The notes under the pieces were generated by a model. The model saw nothing but the letters and a program-made list of their open reading frames with translations. It was not told where the DNA came from and did not search any database. A stretch of DNA of 64,000 bases from Posidonia oceanica (lineage: Eukaryota > Streptophyta > Magnoliopsida > Alismatales > Posidoniaceae): assembly GCA_037176725.1 (NCBI GenBank), contig JAZBRS010000050.1:15766001-15830000 (forward strand), written 5' to 3'. This document shows, piece by piece, positions 1 to 11,198 of the stretch; positions within the stretch are counted from its first letter, which is position 1; every line of letters begins with the position of its first letter. The translations under genes were made by a program, and so were the position numbers.

Positions 1-41
1 TAAGAAACTATAATGCATTCAAGAAACAAATAGTTGGTACC

Positions 42-2130
42 TCAATAGTCATCCTCTTCTAAAGCCACATTGTCTATTGCTTCCATTTCTTCAACCTCAT
101 GTGCATCATCAGCTTCATTTGATATGGTACCAAGATATTGCTCACTTACATTTTGCTCTATAACAAAAACAAGGAAAGATAAAGTAATACACTTAATAAA
201 CATATATTAATAAGTGAAATGAATAACAGTTAAATTTACCTCGAATTTCATTTCTAATCCAATCTTGAGCACATACAATAGCCTCCACTGTACTTGGTAG
301 CATTGAACACCGATATTGATCAAGAACTCTACCACCAGTGCTAAAAGTAGCTTCAGATGCAACTGTAGACGTAGGGATTGCTAAAAGATCTCGAACTATG
401 AGTGCTAAAGTTGGAAATTTTGGTCCAGCAAACCTCCACCATGCCAATATGTCAAAATTTCCTTGATCAGGAAAAACCTTTTCTTCCAAGTACATTTCCA
501 AATCATTTTTGCTCACTTGTGAAGCAGTTTTAGTAGCTACGTACTTCCTTAAATTCCCTAATCTTTCTGCCAACTCTGAGTGGCCAAAAGCAGAGGATGA
601 TGAATCATTAGATGGAGAACTACTATCATCAAATGATGGAAAATACATTGCATTTGTTGATCTAAGATGATATTCTAAATGCAAATATTTGAGATACTCC
701 AAAACCTCATTTGTCTTCTTATCCCCTTCTATATCACCGTAAATTTGTTTCATGTAATACTCAACTAATAGCAACTTATCATGAGGGTCTAGAATAGATG
801 CCACAGATAACACCATAGAACTAGCACGCCAATATTTAGAAAATTTTGCCATCATTTTGGTATCCATTTCAGAAATAAAAGGTGTTGGACTAGCACACAT
901 GGTCTTCAACTTCAAATGAACTTCACATATATGAGAAAAGTAGTAATTTGCAGTAGGATACAAAGTCTTAGAAAAAGCATTTGTGACATCATAAAAGAAT
1001 CTCAAACAATCACAAACAAGCTTTGCATTATTCCATTCATCATCATTAGGTGCAACTTTGAAGTTGGTATCAACTTCTCTCAAACGATGAAAAGCTTCTT
1101 TGAATTCTAAAGTAGTTTGTAACATCAACACAACATTTTTATTTGGAGCCTTCATTTGACTAGAAACTTCTTTAAAAGTTTGCAATCTTAAGGTGGAGGA
1201 TTTCACATATTTCACACTATCTCTCACCTTTGCCAAGACATCTTTTATGATATCAGTTCCTTCTTGAACAACCAAATTCACAATATGTGCAGAACATCTA
1301 ACATGAAACAAATCACCATTGGCCAAAAGCTTTGAACCAAGCTTCAATATGAGATCTCTAACCATAGCATCACACATAAGTTTCCTATCAAGATTCCATT
1401 TATATAATTTTTCCATTATCACCTTAGAAAGTGTCAATGCAGTATGAGGTGCACGAATTGCAAAGAAGTTAAGAATTCTATTTTGCAATTTCCAACCATC
1501 ATCAATGTAGTGACAAGTAAGAGTAAAGTAAGACTTATTTTGTATCGATGTCCACATGTCACTTGTAAGACTAATACGACAAGGAAGGGCATCAATGACT
1601 GCATACAACTTCTCTTTCTCCTCCTCATAAATTTTCAAACAATACTTCTTAATTGTGTTGCGAGTGACCATTTTAAAAAGAGGCTGAAGATTTTTACTAT
1701 ATTCTCTAAACCCAGAATGATCCACAATTGAGAAAGGATACTTATGAAGAATGATCATATGAGCAAGATCCCTCCTACTTCTTTCTTGGTCAAATTTGAA
1801 AGCCTTTATATCCATTGACCCATCAATTTTCTTATCCCCCATGCTTAACAACATTTGACTAATGCTTTCCTTCTTAGTGCCAAAAACATGTGGATGTTTA
1901 AGTGTCAAATGTTTCTTTAAATGACTAGTCCCAGCACTTGCTTTTCCAGCTAAATTCTTCTTGCAATACTTACATTTAGCTAAACCTCCATCGCTAATAT
2001 AGGTGAAGTGATTCCAAACTTCTGAGGTATGTTTTCTTTTTTTTCCAGAATTTTCAGAGGATGGCTCTTCTATCACAATAGGAGAAACATTTGATTGAGT
2101 ATTCACATCATCAACATTAACTTCAGACAT
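42..2130 (-). CDS. hAT transposase (BED finger, RICESLEEPER/DAYSLEEPER-like), two coding exons
   Basis: The product would bind element ends and catalyse cut-and-paste transposition in the nucleus. Exon 1 is 240-2130. A GT-AG intron of 82 bp (158-239) follows, then exon 2 (42-157), which supplies an acidic C-terminus ending at a stop at 42-44. Splicing keeps the frame and replaces the unspliced tail of the long open frame. A BED zinc finger lies at residues about 30-82, with W39, C53, C56, H74 and H79. The DUF/RNase H-like core has the SDMWTS stretch holding the first catalytic Asp and the CSAHIVNL motif. The hAT dimerisation domain is near residues 545-630 (AWWRF, TVASEATFSTGGR). The frame is open throughout, but the segment that should contain the second catalytic Asp (LDNxSxND in relatives) appears shortened after WNLDRKL. 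The protein may therefore be intact yet catalytically defective. Confidence 0.9.
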
Positions 2131-2244
2131 TGTCTACATAAGAAAAAAAATGACATTCAAATTAAATTTAACAGTGCAATATTTTACTTTACTAAATAAT
2201 AAACAAATAATCCATTTGCTTTAAACACTGTAAAAAAAAGTATA

Positions 2245-2456
2245 TGCTCCATATGCTTAGTGACATTTAAACATGTAAAAATGACATCCATATGCTTAGT
2301 GAGTAGTGACATTTAAACACTTTGAACTTCAGACATTGTTACAAAGTACATGCTCCATATGCTTAGTGACATTTAAACATGTAAAAATGACATCCATATG
2401 CTTAGTGAGTAGTGACATTTAAACACTTTGAACTACAGACATTGTTACATTTTTTA
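2245..2456. repeat. 106-bp tandem duplication (two copies)
   Basis: The two units start at 2245 and 2351 and share the runs TGCTCCATATGCTTAGTGAC and GACATTTAAACACTTTGAAC. By eye they differ at about one base, so the duplication is recent. It lies inside the leader intron of the hAT gene. Confidence 0.9.
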
Positions 2457-2907
2457 AACACTGTAACATTTCAACTAAATAATAAATCCATGTAACATTT
2501 AAACACTGTAACTAAATGCCAACAAATCCATAAATAATAAATAATAAACTAAATGTTCATGTTACATTTGAACCACACCACACTGTAAGTTTTTTTTTAA
2601 ACACTCAAAAGAATAGTGGCTAAGAATAGATCACCTCAGTCCAGATCGTCGATTCTAACAATCAAATTTCAGATCTAATCGCAAGAATCAGGAAGACTTG
2701 CAAATAAACAAAAAAAAACACCAAAAGAAGGATTCCCTCAAATCTAGAATTCAGCGAAAAAAACGTAGAAAATAATACCTTGAGCCTCTTAGCGATCTTC
2801 GTCTGGGACGCCTCGAATTCCTTGAGAACCTCGGCGTGGCAGAGATCGAGGCTTCTCCTCAACTCGCCGGTCCGAGAAGCAACGAGATCCTTCAGACCGA
2901 AGACCGA

Positions 2908-3106
2908 AGCAGGCGTCTTCTGCAGCAACGGGGAGCTGGACGGATGGAGCAGAGGAGGGGAGGAAGAGGAGGACGGGGGTGCCAGAGAGTGGAGAGGGTG
3001 AAGGACAGGGGTGCCGGAGACCAAAGCAGGCGTCTTCTGCAGCAACGGGGAGCTGGACGGGCAGAGCAGAGGGGGGGAGGAAGAGGAGGACAGGGGTGCC
3101 GGAGAG
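2908..3106. repeat. 117-bp GC-rich tandem repeat in hAT leader
   Basis: AGGCGTCTTCTGCAGCAACG occurs at 2911 and 3028, spacing 117 bp, followed each time by a purine-rich GGAGGAAGAGGAGGA stretch. A degenerate continuation resumes after A1 at 9219, which shows that A1 inserted within this repeat. Confidence 0.8.
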
Positions 3107-4860
3107 TGTTGACACCCCATCTTGACAGGCTTGGACCATTTGGGACCTTCTGGCGACTTCTGGATCTAAACCTAGGTCAAAACAACCACCTCTCCCTCTC
3201 TCTTACCCTTCAAATCAAGCCTAAACTTGACCTAAGCCTACACCCATTTTCCAAGCCCAAAACCTACCCAAAAACCATAGGAAAACCCATCAACCCCTAC
3301 TTAGCAAACCTACCCAAACACTTAGAAACTTTTAACCCAAAACCATTCCCAAAAACCCTAGAAAACCTAGGTAAAACCACCCTTTTTCTACACCTCAAAA
3401 CCCTTCCAAAACCTTCTCAAAACTAAACTAAAGCCCTAGAACCAACACTAGAGACCCTAGGCAACACATTCCCCAATTTTGACCCCTTTTCAAAACCTTT
3501 AAGCCCTCCATTCACCTAAATTATCCTTTTCTCTCTCCTGGATTATCCTTTTCTCTCTCCTCTCTCTCTCCTGATTATCCTCCTTCTTTTCATCCCCTTC
3601 TCTCCTTTTTTCTTGCCTGGCTGTGGGCCCCCCTTGTGCATCTATCTCTTCTCAATCTTATTCCTATTTTTATTTTATTTTTAGCATTTTCCCTGACTTC
3701 CAAAAAATTATTTTCTTTCAACTCCTCTCTTTCCCCTTTATTCCTCCTTTTTCCCTTTTCTTCTTCCTTCTCCTTTTCTTTTTCTTTCTTTTGATAAGCC
3801 CCTAAAAAATCCTTAAAAACCTCTAAAAACTTTAAAACAAAAGGAAAACAAACCAAAACCCTAAGAAAAGTAATTAAAAATATTAAGCAAACAATTAAAA
3901 ACCTAAACCCAACTAAATCTAGCTAAAATGGAAAACCAAGAATGCAAGCTAAAAAAAATGCAAAACAAACCAAAAGAAAATGCTGTAAAATCAAGGAAAA
4001 AACTAAAATGCAATCAAAACCAACCAAAAGTGAAGACCCTATCAAAAATAATAAAAAACAAACCCTAAAAGAAAGAAAACACTTAAGAAATGCAAGGGCT
4101 AATAATTAAGGAGGAAAAACCTAACTTAACAACTCTCAAAAGAAAAATTGGAAACATAATTAAAAAATAATGAAACAAACAATCAAAATTTAAGAACAGC
4201 TAATTAAAAAACTTAACAAGAAAACCTAACCTAAGAAAAAATGCTAAAAGAATTTAACAAAACAAAATTAAGAAAAAGCAAATCAAAGAAGACTTAAAGA
4301 AAAAGGATCAAGATTAAAATCTAAAAGTCACCACTAATTAATCTAAAAACAAACCTTAAACAATCCTAATTAACATCCCAAGTATTTAACAAGAGAAACA
4401 TAATTGAAAAAAACAACTTAAAAGGCTTAACAAACATTTAGTCAAAATAAAAAACAAATCAAGAACAAGGAAAACCCTTAAAACCCTAATCAAACCCAAA
4501 ATCCCTCTAAAACTGATTAACCAACCCAAAACAGTCATTAAAAAATTTTAATCCAGGTCCTAACTTGAAATACAATCACTCTAATAATTTTACCTATTTT
4601 TATTTTATTTCTATCCAATTTATTTCTCCTCTTTTTCCTTCCTTTCTCCCTTTCTTCCTTTTTTCTTTTTCCTTTTCTCCTGCTGGACCCAGTCCGGCCC
4701 GTTCCACCTCCCTTCTTTCTTTCTTTCTTTTTTTCTTTTTCTTCAGCTCGCGGCCCGGCCCGCGATTTGCCTCCCTCCTCTTCCCTCCTTCTTCTTCTTC
4801 CTCCTCTTCAACTTCTTCTTCTCCTTCCCGCGATCCTCTTTAAAATTTAACTTCACTTCT
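3107..4860 (+). other. LTR A1: pyrimidine-rich and A-rich left part, no gene
   Basis: The first 400 bp are rich in AACCC/AACCTA words. CT-rich tracts follow at 3520-3800 and 4580-4830, around an A-rich, G-poor stretch at 3840-4560. The open frames here are low-complexity. A possible TATA-like AT patch (CTTTAAAATTTAAC) lies near 4840 but is unsupported by comparison. Confidence 0.5.
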
Positions 4861-6260
4861 CCCTCCCGATCACCTCAGCACCAGTTCAGCAATAGCCTCC
4901 TCTTCTCTCAGTGGCTTTTCCGGCAGCATTAACTGCCCGTCTCCCTCGCCGCTCGTCTCCCTCAGCTACAGTAATCGGCGCCGGTGGAATTCAAATTCCA
5001 CGAGCGCGCGTGCAGTCCTCCAGCAGCTGTTAAAAGCCTCAGCACTTCGCCTCCTCCGATGCTTTTGGGTCGTCCGAGAGAGAGCAAGGAATCCAGAGAA
5101 TTCCCAGAGCCCAAATCCCTTCCACCTTCCACTGCAAGAACCAGTTCTTCCCCCTCTTCTTTCCGGACCACATCAGAGCCTCCATCAGTCCTTGAATTCC
5201 CTCCAATTCATCCCCCAAAATCCACCCAGAATCCCAGCATTCCTTCCCCTCCATTCCTCAGCCTTTCCACTCCAGAAATCGCCCCCGAACACCCAAAATT
5301 CTCAGCAGAACCCAACTCCTCTCCTCCCTGAAATTCTCGACACCACAGCCTTTGAAACCTTCCCAAATTCCACATCCTAACTCACCTGATCACCAGCTTT
5401 CTAACCCCCCAAAGCTTCACCTACAAACCTCACCACAGACCAAACAAACCACCACAAACACTTGCTCCAGTTTCTGTCCGAAAACCAATCCAATCCACAA
5501 CCTTCACCACAGCACTCCACTGCCCAATTCAAGCTCCCGCACACCATCACCAGGCATCCAGCAACCTGCCAGAAGGCTCCGTTCGGCCTGAGGAGCAGCG
5601 AACACCTCCCCCCACCTCCGGTGACCAGTGGTGAACCCACTGAACCCATTCGTCGCGCCGGTCTTCGCAGCTGCCCTCCGGTCATTCAGCAAGCTCCGGA
5701 GCGTCGTGCTGAGCAGAACCAGACGCCTAGAAGTAGCAACGACGCCCGCAGCAGCCAGGCCGAGCTCGCCGACTTCTGCAAGGTCGACCGACGTCGGGAG
5801 AACGCTCCAGCCAGCGAATCAGGTAACTCTCTTCACCTTTAGGTTAGACTCCCTCTTCTCTCGCTTTTCCGCCCCTCAGCCTAGGATTTCCTTCTCTCCT
5901 GCGCCGAGTCAACGCCGGGTCAACTCTGTCTTCTCCGACGAGCTTCGAGCTCGTCCCGCCGCTCCGGTTTGCAGAACTTCGCTCCAACCGGTGCCCCAGC
6001 TCCGCACGGACCCTGGGAGTACGTCTCTGCCGTCAGAACTCGCCGACGCCGCGCTGATCGGCCGGCCTGCCTCCGAGCAGGTCTGCAGATCTCCGGCGAC
6101 TCCTCCGGTCTACTCCAGGCAGCGTCGCTGCTTGCCGATGCTGCCCCGGTCTCCGTCAAGCTCTAGAGAAGCTTGCCCGTCGGACTACGCCTCACCAGCA
6201 CCCCTTTTCTTCCTCCGTCGGCCACTGGTAGCATTTGCTACAGTGGTCGACGATCTGCAG
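4861..6260 (+). other. LTR A1: GC-rich segment of unknown role
   Basis: GC content rises sharply between the A-rich left part and the T-rich right part. Several overlapping open frames exist in all plus-strand frames (longest 243 codons, 5628-6359). None shows a recognisable domain, and they are rich in Ser, Pro, Arg and Ala as expected from base composition. The corresponding A2 segment is about 59900-61350. This may be a transcribed leader of the LTR, but I cannot show that. Confidence 0.4.
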
Positions 6261-6379
6261 ATTTACTGTGCTTTTATTTTTCGTTATCTTTGCTATTTTG
6301 CCAAATATTGCATTTTCGGTCTCAGTTCTTGCTTATTTGCGTTCAGGTCCTTTATTTGATTAAATCTGTTTAATTCTGA

Positions 6380-7290
6380 GTTAAAACCATATAAAATTGC
6401 ATGAAAAATATGTAGTTCTCTTTATTTGCATGTCAGTCCTTTTACTGTGCTTTCCTTCAGTAATAAATTTGATTTTGGCCCTCCAGCTTTTGATTATTGC
6501 ATTTTAGTCCTGCAGTTAATTAATCTGATTTAATCCTCTAAGTTTGCCATATAAAATTGCATTTTAGGTCATTGTTGTTTTCTGTAATTGCAATTTAATC
6601 CTCTGTCCTGTTAACTTAGCTTTTATTTTTCAATTTTTGCTTGCTGCATTGCATTATTTCCCCTCTGTTTTTTTACTTTTGCACATAGGTCCATCCTCAA
6701 TGCACAGCAGTCATTTAATGCATATTTTCCTTATAAAATTGCATTTTTAACCCTGCATAATTTGAAAATTGCATATCAATCCTCTGTCTGTCTTTTAAAT
6801 GCATATTTTCCTTATAAAATTGCATTTTTGACCCTGCATAATTTGAAAATTGCACATAGGTCTTCTGCATGCTTATAAAAATCATTTAAATGCATATTTT
6901 ACTTCAAAAATTGCATTTTAGCCCTTGTATGTTTGGAAAATTGCATATAGGTCCTCCATCTGCATTCCCAGACCCACTAGACCCCTGTTTTGCTGGAAAA
7001 ATTGCATTTTGGGCCCTAATGATTTCAAAATTGCATTCTGACCTGCCACATGATTTCAAAACTTGTCCTGATGCATACCTATCTTGGAAAATTGCACTTT
7101 AGACCCTGTCTTTTGTAAAATTGCATGCAGACCCTCCTTTTTTCAAAATCCTTGCATGAAAGCCCCAAACTTTCCAAAATCTTTGGATTTAGACCCCCAT
7201 CCTTTCAAAAATTGCATTTGAATCCCCAATTTTATGAAAAATCACCCCTAAGTCTTTTCTTGCATTTCTGCATGCATTGCACTCATGCAT
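6380..7290 (+). repeat. LTR A1: AAATTGCAT-rich degenerate repeats
   Basis: The words AAAATTGCATTTT and TTGAAAATTGCATA recur every 50-80 bp. One clear tandem pair has an approximately 81-bp period (starts near 6717 and 6798, sharing AATGCATATTTTCCTTATAA). The mirrored block in A2 is about 59150-59800. Confidence 0.75.
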
Positions 7291-8007
7291 TCTAGTTTTT
7301 TGCATCCTTTGCACACACTCAAGCATCATTAGCTCCCATTCACAAGGGAGGACCTGTTTGCACACCCCTAGGACCCTCTGTACACTTAGATCTATTCTTC
7401 TCCCTTGTTCTGGCCCCTCTGCCTTGAAGCTGGGATATCTTCCAATCCGACCGTTGGATCCTCTCAAACAAGCTACCCAGACGACCCCGGCGGAGCGTTC
7501 TTCAGCATGGAGCAAGCAGATCTCAGATCAGGCCTCAAATTTTCCAGGTATGTCCTTCTGAACCCCTGCACAGCATTCATTTGCATACCATTTGCATTGC
7601 ATGCATCGTTTTCGCTTTTTGTTTCCTCGAACATGTAGAATAGGACTTCCTCTTCTTATCTATCAATTCTGCTCCCTTTTCCTGTATTTCCAAGTGTTTT
7701 GTGTTGTGTTTCCCCTGGATTCACCACTTATTGCGACTTTCTTCCACCTTTTCCATGATCCGATCGCACCGCGAGCTTTGGGCAGCGTGCGAGACACACC
7801 GTGGAGTGGTTTAGTGGGAAACAGTCACAAAGCGGTGGTAATCCCTTCACTTGCTTGTTCTCCCCAGTGTAGGTCTTCACACCTACTCTGCGTGGCCTTT
7901 AAACAATGTCTGTTCTCATACACGCACCGTTTGCCTCTCCTTTCACTTCTCCTGTTCTCTCTCCTTGCATTTGCATCTGCATGGTTTCGCCGAGGTTTTA
8001 TTCCGTC

Positions 8008-8560
8008 TTTTGGCACCGTTTTGCGTGCCCGCTTCGCTTTTGGCACCATTTTGCCTGCCCACTTCGTCTTTTGGCACCGTTTTGCGTGCCCGCTTCGCTT
8101 TTGGCACCGTTTTGCATGCCCGCTTCGTTTTTGGCACCGTTTTGCGTGTCCGCTTCGCTTTTGGCACCGTTTTGCGTGCCCGCTTTGTTTTTGACACCAT
8201 TTTGCGTGCCCGCTTTGCTTTTGGCACCGTTTTGCGTGCCCGCTTCGCTTTTGGCACCATTTTGCGTGCCCGCTTCGCTTTTGGCACCGTTTCGCGTGCC
8301 CGCTTTGTTTTTGGCACCGTTTTGCGTGCCCGCTTCGCTTTTGGCACCGTTTCGCGTGCCCGCTTTGTTTTTGGCACCATTTTGCATGCCTGCTCCGCTT
8401 TTGGCACCGTTTTGCATACCCGCTTCGCTTTTGGCACCGTTTTGTGTGCCAATCTCGTTTTCTTGCACCGTTTTGCGTGCCCACTTCGCTTTTGGCACCG
8501 TTTTGCGTGCCCATCTCGTTTTCTTGCACCGTTTTACGTGTGCTCTCATTTCTTGCATTG
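8008..8560 (+). repeat. LTR A1: 30-bp minisatellite (about 18 units)
   Basis: The unit contains TTTGGCACCGTTTTGCGTGC followed by a short CCGCTTCGCT-type spacer, period 30 bp. Because 30 is divisible by 3, all frames stay open and produce spurious periodic open frames on both strands. Homologous arrays exist in LTR B and A2 with different copy numbers. Confidence 0.95.
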
Positions 8561-8839
8561 TTTCGCGCGTTTTACGTCGTTTTCTCTTGCATGTCGCCTA
8601 CATTGCTTGGTTTTACCGTCGTTTTGCTTTTTCGCTTGCATTTGCATATCGGACAGTGATGCTTACTGTCTGGAGTTCTCACGAGCCCGGTTTCGCCTGG
8701 TTCGGAACACAGACAGCGTTGCTGAGCGCTTAGACTGCACGTTTACTTTCCTGCATTGCATCCCACCACTTAGAGCACACCTATGAGCATTCATTCAGGC
8801 ATTCATTGGCATTTAGGCATTCAAATCTGCATTTCCCTG

Positions 8840-9096
8840 CGTATGCGAGCGTAAGCCTAGAAAGACCGATTCTCGGGCGTGTCGGGGGTGCCTAACACCT
8901 TCCCTGCGCGTAACAGGAGTCCTTGCCCAGTCTTTTGGCCCGCAATGACCATATCGCCCTTATCCTAGGCATGAGTCATCTCATTTGCATGTATTTGCAT
9001 TTGTTTTCCTTTGCATTTCTTGCTTGGTTTTGCGTGTTAATTCACGCATTTCCCCTGGTTTTCCTTGTCTCCCGTTAATAGACACGGTGGCGACTC
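8840..9096 (+). promoter_or_regulatory. LTR A1: conserved 3' block and tRNA-primer-like TGGCGACTC
   Basis: The stretch CCTAGAAAGACCGATTCTCG followed by a GGGGGTGCCTAACACCTTCC-type word is nearly identical in A1, B (10840-10930) and A2 (57600-57680). Similar words are common in the 3' LTR parts of plant Ty3/gypsy elements. TGGCGACTC at 9088-9096 matches the 3' end of a plant tRNA-Arg, yet it lies 122 bp inside the LTR rather than after it. Confidence 0.6.
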
Positions 9097-9223
9097 TGAT
9101 TTGTCTTATCTTCTTCTTTTCTTACCTTTTCTCCTCTATTTTAAGTGTTTTCGAGTTGAGCCCTCCTCCTCGGACATCGTCGCCAATAGTAAGCCTAATT
9201 CTGATTGGGATTACTACAGAGAG

Positions 9224-9582
9224 CATAGAGGGCGAAGGACGAGGGTGAGAGTGGGAGGACGGGGGTGGCGGCTGTATTTTGGCACTTGTGCTGTAGGGTT
9301 TGTATTTTGGCACTTGTGCAATAGGGTTTGTGCCGGGGTAGTGGTGTAGGGTTTGACTTTTGAGTCTTTGAGAGAAATATATAGTAAATATAAGAATGTA
9401 AATATATAGTATTACAATAAATAGTATATATATCGGGTCCACGGGTCTGGGTATTTTTAGACCCAGACCAGACCCAGTAAATGTATGGGTCTGATGGGTC
9501 AAGGTCCGCGGGTCCGTGGGTCTAATTTTCAGGACCCAGACCAATACTTCACGGGTCCAGACTTGACCCATTGCCAGGCCTA
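9224..9582 (-). repeat. hAT 5' terminal and subterminal repeat region
   Basis: After the A1 target duplication the hAT leader resumes. From about 9433 to 9573 the words GGGTC and GACCC occur in many direct and inverted copies (for example GGACCCAGACC, GGGTCTGATGGGTC). This is typical of hAT subterminal transposase-binding repeats. The terminus ends at 9582. Confidence 0.75.
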
Positions 9583-11198
9583 CCTAGGACTCCTTTTACA
9601 CTTAGATCCCATCTCTTCCCCTAGCCCTTGAGCCTTCTGCCTTGAAGCTTGGATATCTCCCGATCGGACCGCCGAATCTTCGCAACCAAGCTACCTGGAT
9701 CACTCCAGTGGAGCGGACTTCATTGTTGACCAAGTTCTCCTCTGATCAGGCTTCAGATCTCCAAGGTAAGTCCTTCTGAACTCCTGCATAGCATCTTTGT
9801 CTGCACATCATTTGCATTACATGCATTGTTTTTACACCACGTTTTCCAAGCATGTAGATTAGGACTTCTTCTTCTTGCCTATCAATTCTATCTCTCCTTT
9901 TCGCGTACTCTTATTGTTTTTGGGTTGAGTTTCCCCTGGATTCACTACTAATTGCGGCCTTCTTCCCTCTTTTCCACGATCCGATTGCACCGCGAGCTTT
10001 TGGCAGCGTGCGAGACACATCGTGGGACACTTTGGTGGGAAACAGTTACAGAATAGTGGTGATCCCTCCACTTGCTTTCTTTCCCCTTTGTAGGTCTTTA
10101 CATCTGCATTGTGTGGTCCTTAAGTAGTGTTTGTCCTCACACTTACACAGCTTGCCTCTCCTTACTTATCTTGCTCTCCCCCTTTGCATGTTTTACATCT
10201 GCATTGCATGGCTTTTCGATGTTTTGTTTCGGTTGTTTCTTGCACCGTTTTACGTGCCTGCTTTGTTTCTTACACCATTTTGCATACCGACTTTGTTTTT
10301 TGCACCGTTTTGCGTGCCCACTTTGTTTCGTGCACCGTTTTACGTGTCGACTTTGTTTTTTGCACCGTTTTGCGTGCCTGCTTTGTTTCTTGCATCGTTT
10401 TGCATGCCGACTTTGTTTCTTACATCGTTTTACGTGTCCACTTTGTTTCTTGTACCGTTTTGCGTGCCTGCTCTGTTTCTTACACCGTTTTGCGTGCTAG
10501 CTTTGTTTCTTGCACCGTTTTGCGTGCCCGCTTCATTTCTCGCACCGTTTTGCGTGTTTGCTGTTGTTTTCCCTTGCATGTCACCTGCATTGTCTGGTTT
10601 TACCAATGTTTTGTTTTATCGCCTGCATTTGCATATAGGGCAGTGATGCTTACTACCTGAAGTTCTCACGGACTAGGGTTTCGCCCAGTTCGGAACACAG
10701 ATAGCGTTGCTGAGCGCTTAGATAGCACGTTTAATTCCTTGCACACATTCCATCACTTAGAGCACACTTATGAGTATCTAATTAGGCATTCATGGCATTT
10801 AGACATTCAAAGTCTGCATTTCCCTGCGTATGCAAGCATAAGCCTAGAAAGACCGATTCTCGGACGTGTGGGGGGTGCCTAACACCTTCCTCGCACGTAA
10901 CAAGAGTCCTTGCCCTTTCTCTTAGCCCGTAATGACCATATTGCCCTTATTCTAAGCATGAGTCACATCATTTGCATCATTGCATCTCATTTCTTTTGCA
11001 TTGCATCTTTTGCTTGGTTTTGCGTGTTTATTCACATATTTCCCCGATTTTCCTTGTCTCCCAACTTAATAAACATGGTGGCGACTCTGATTTGTCTTAT
11101 CTTCATCTTTTCTTTCCTTTTTTTCTCTTTTTAAGTGTTTTTGAGTTAAGTCACCCTTCTCGGACACAGTCGCTAATAGTGAACCTGATTCTGATCGG
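9583..11198 (+). mobile_element. LTR B, right-hand part (continues at 34492)
   Basis: It aligns with A1 from about 7367 to near its end, including the AGGTCTTTAC segment, the minisatellite and the conserved CCTAGAAAGACCGATTCTCG block. Its left part was displaced by the hAT insertion and lies left of the window. Its last 54 bp were displaced by element X. TGGCGACTC, the primer-like motif, is at 11079-11087. Confidence 0.85.
10232..10562 (+). repeat. LTR B: 30-bp minisatellite (about 11 units)
   Basis: The unit is of type TTTCTTGCACCGTTTTGCGT plus spacer, period 30 bp, homologous to the A1 array but with TTTCTTGCACC replacing TTTTGGCACC. The open frames here are repeat artefacts. Confidence 0.93.

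Larger units (their letters stand above)
2131..3106 (-). other. hAT 5' leader: intron acceptor at 2134, leader exon and GC-rich repeats
   Basis: On the minus strand an acceptor (TTATGTAG) precedes ACAATG, the transposase start. A donor (CTCAAG/GTATTA) lies near 2779, implying a roughly 640-bp 5' leader intron. Upstream of the donor is an open frame coding a Leu/Glu/Lys-rich stretch (RSLDLCHAEVLKEFEASQ) that joins in phase to the transposase ATG after splicing. It could be 5' UTR or an N-terminal extension. Farther upstream are GC-rich tandem repeats, then the A1 insertion. Confidence 0.6.
3107..9218 (+). mobile_element. Solo LTR A1 of a giant-LTR Ty3/gypsy family (6112 bp)
   Basis: It begins TGTTGACACCCC and ends GATTACTACA (TG...CA). 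It is flanked by a perfect 5-bp target duplication GAGAG at 3102-3106 and 9219-9223. No gag or pol lies inside. The same sequence family recurs at 9583-11198/34492-34545 (LTR B) and inverted at 57252-63045 (A2). It therefore arose as a full element that lost its interior by LTR-LTR recombination. LTRs of 5-6 kb are known for Ogre-type elements. A1 lacks about 44 bp near its 3' end that B and A2 keep. Confidence 0.9.
1..9582 (-). mobile_element. hAT (Ac-like) DNA transposon, split by solo LTR A1; 3' end outside window
   Basis: A transposase gene on the minus strand is followed upstream by a GC-rich leader and a terminal region. The terminus reads TAGGCCTGGCAATGGGTC on the minus strand, ending at 9582, and resembles the TAGGG/CAGGG-type ends of plant hAT elements. 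The element sits inside LTR B: the sequence from 9583 aligns with the interior of LTR A1 from about 7367. The expected 8-bp target duplication would be CCTAGGAC (9583-9590), but its partner lies left of the window. Removing A1 and one TSD copy leaves about 3.46 kb of visible hAT, so only the 3' terminus is missing. Confidence 0.85.

Noticed and set aside
3352..4500. AAACCCTA words resembling telomere repeats
   Set aside because: Scattered single words in an A- and C-rich stretch, no tandem telomere array.
5628..6359. 243-codon open frame in the GC-rich part of LTR A1
   Set aside because: No domain, overlapping frames equally open, and base composition explains it. A2 does not clearly preserve the same frame.
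7592..8786. Long overlapping open frames in several frames on both strands (up to 311 codons)
   Set aside because: They follow the 30-bp minisatellite, whose period is divisible by three. The proteins are pure periodic repeats with no domain.
3107..9218. A1 as the 5' LTR of a longer element
   Set aside because: Both ends carry the GAGAG duplication and the hAT sequence continues on both sides, so it is a solo LTR.
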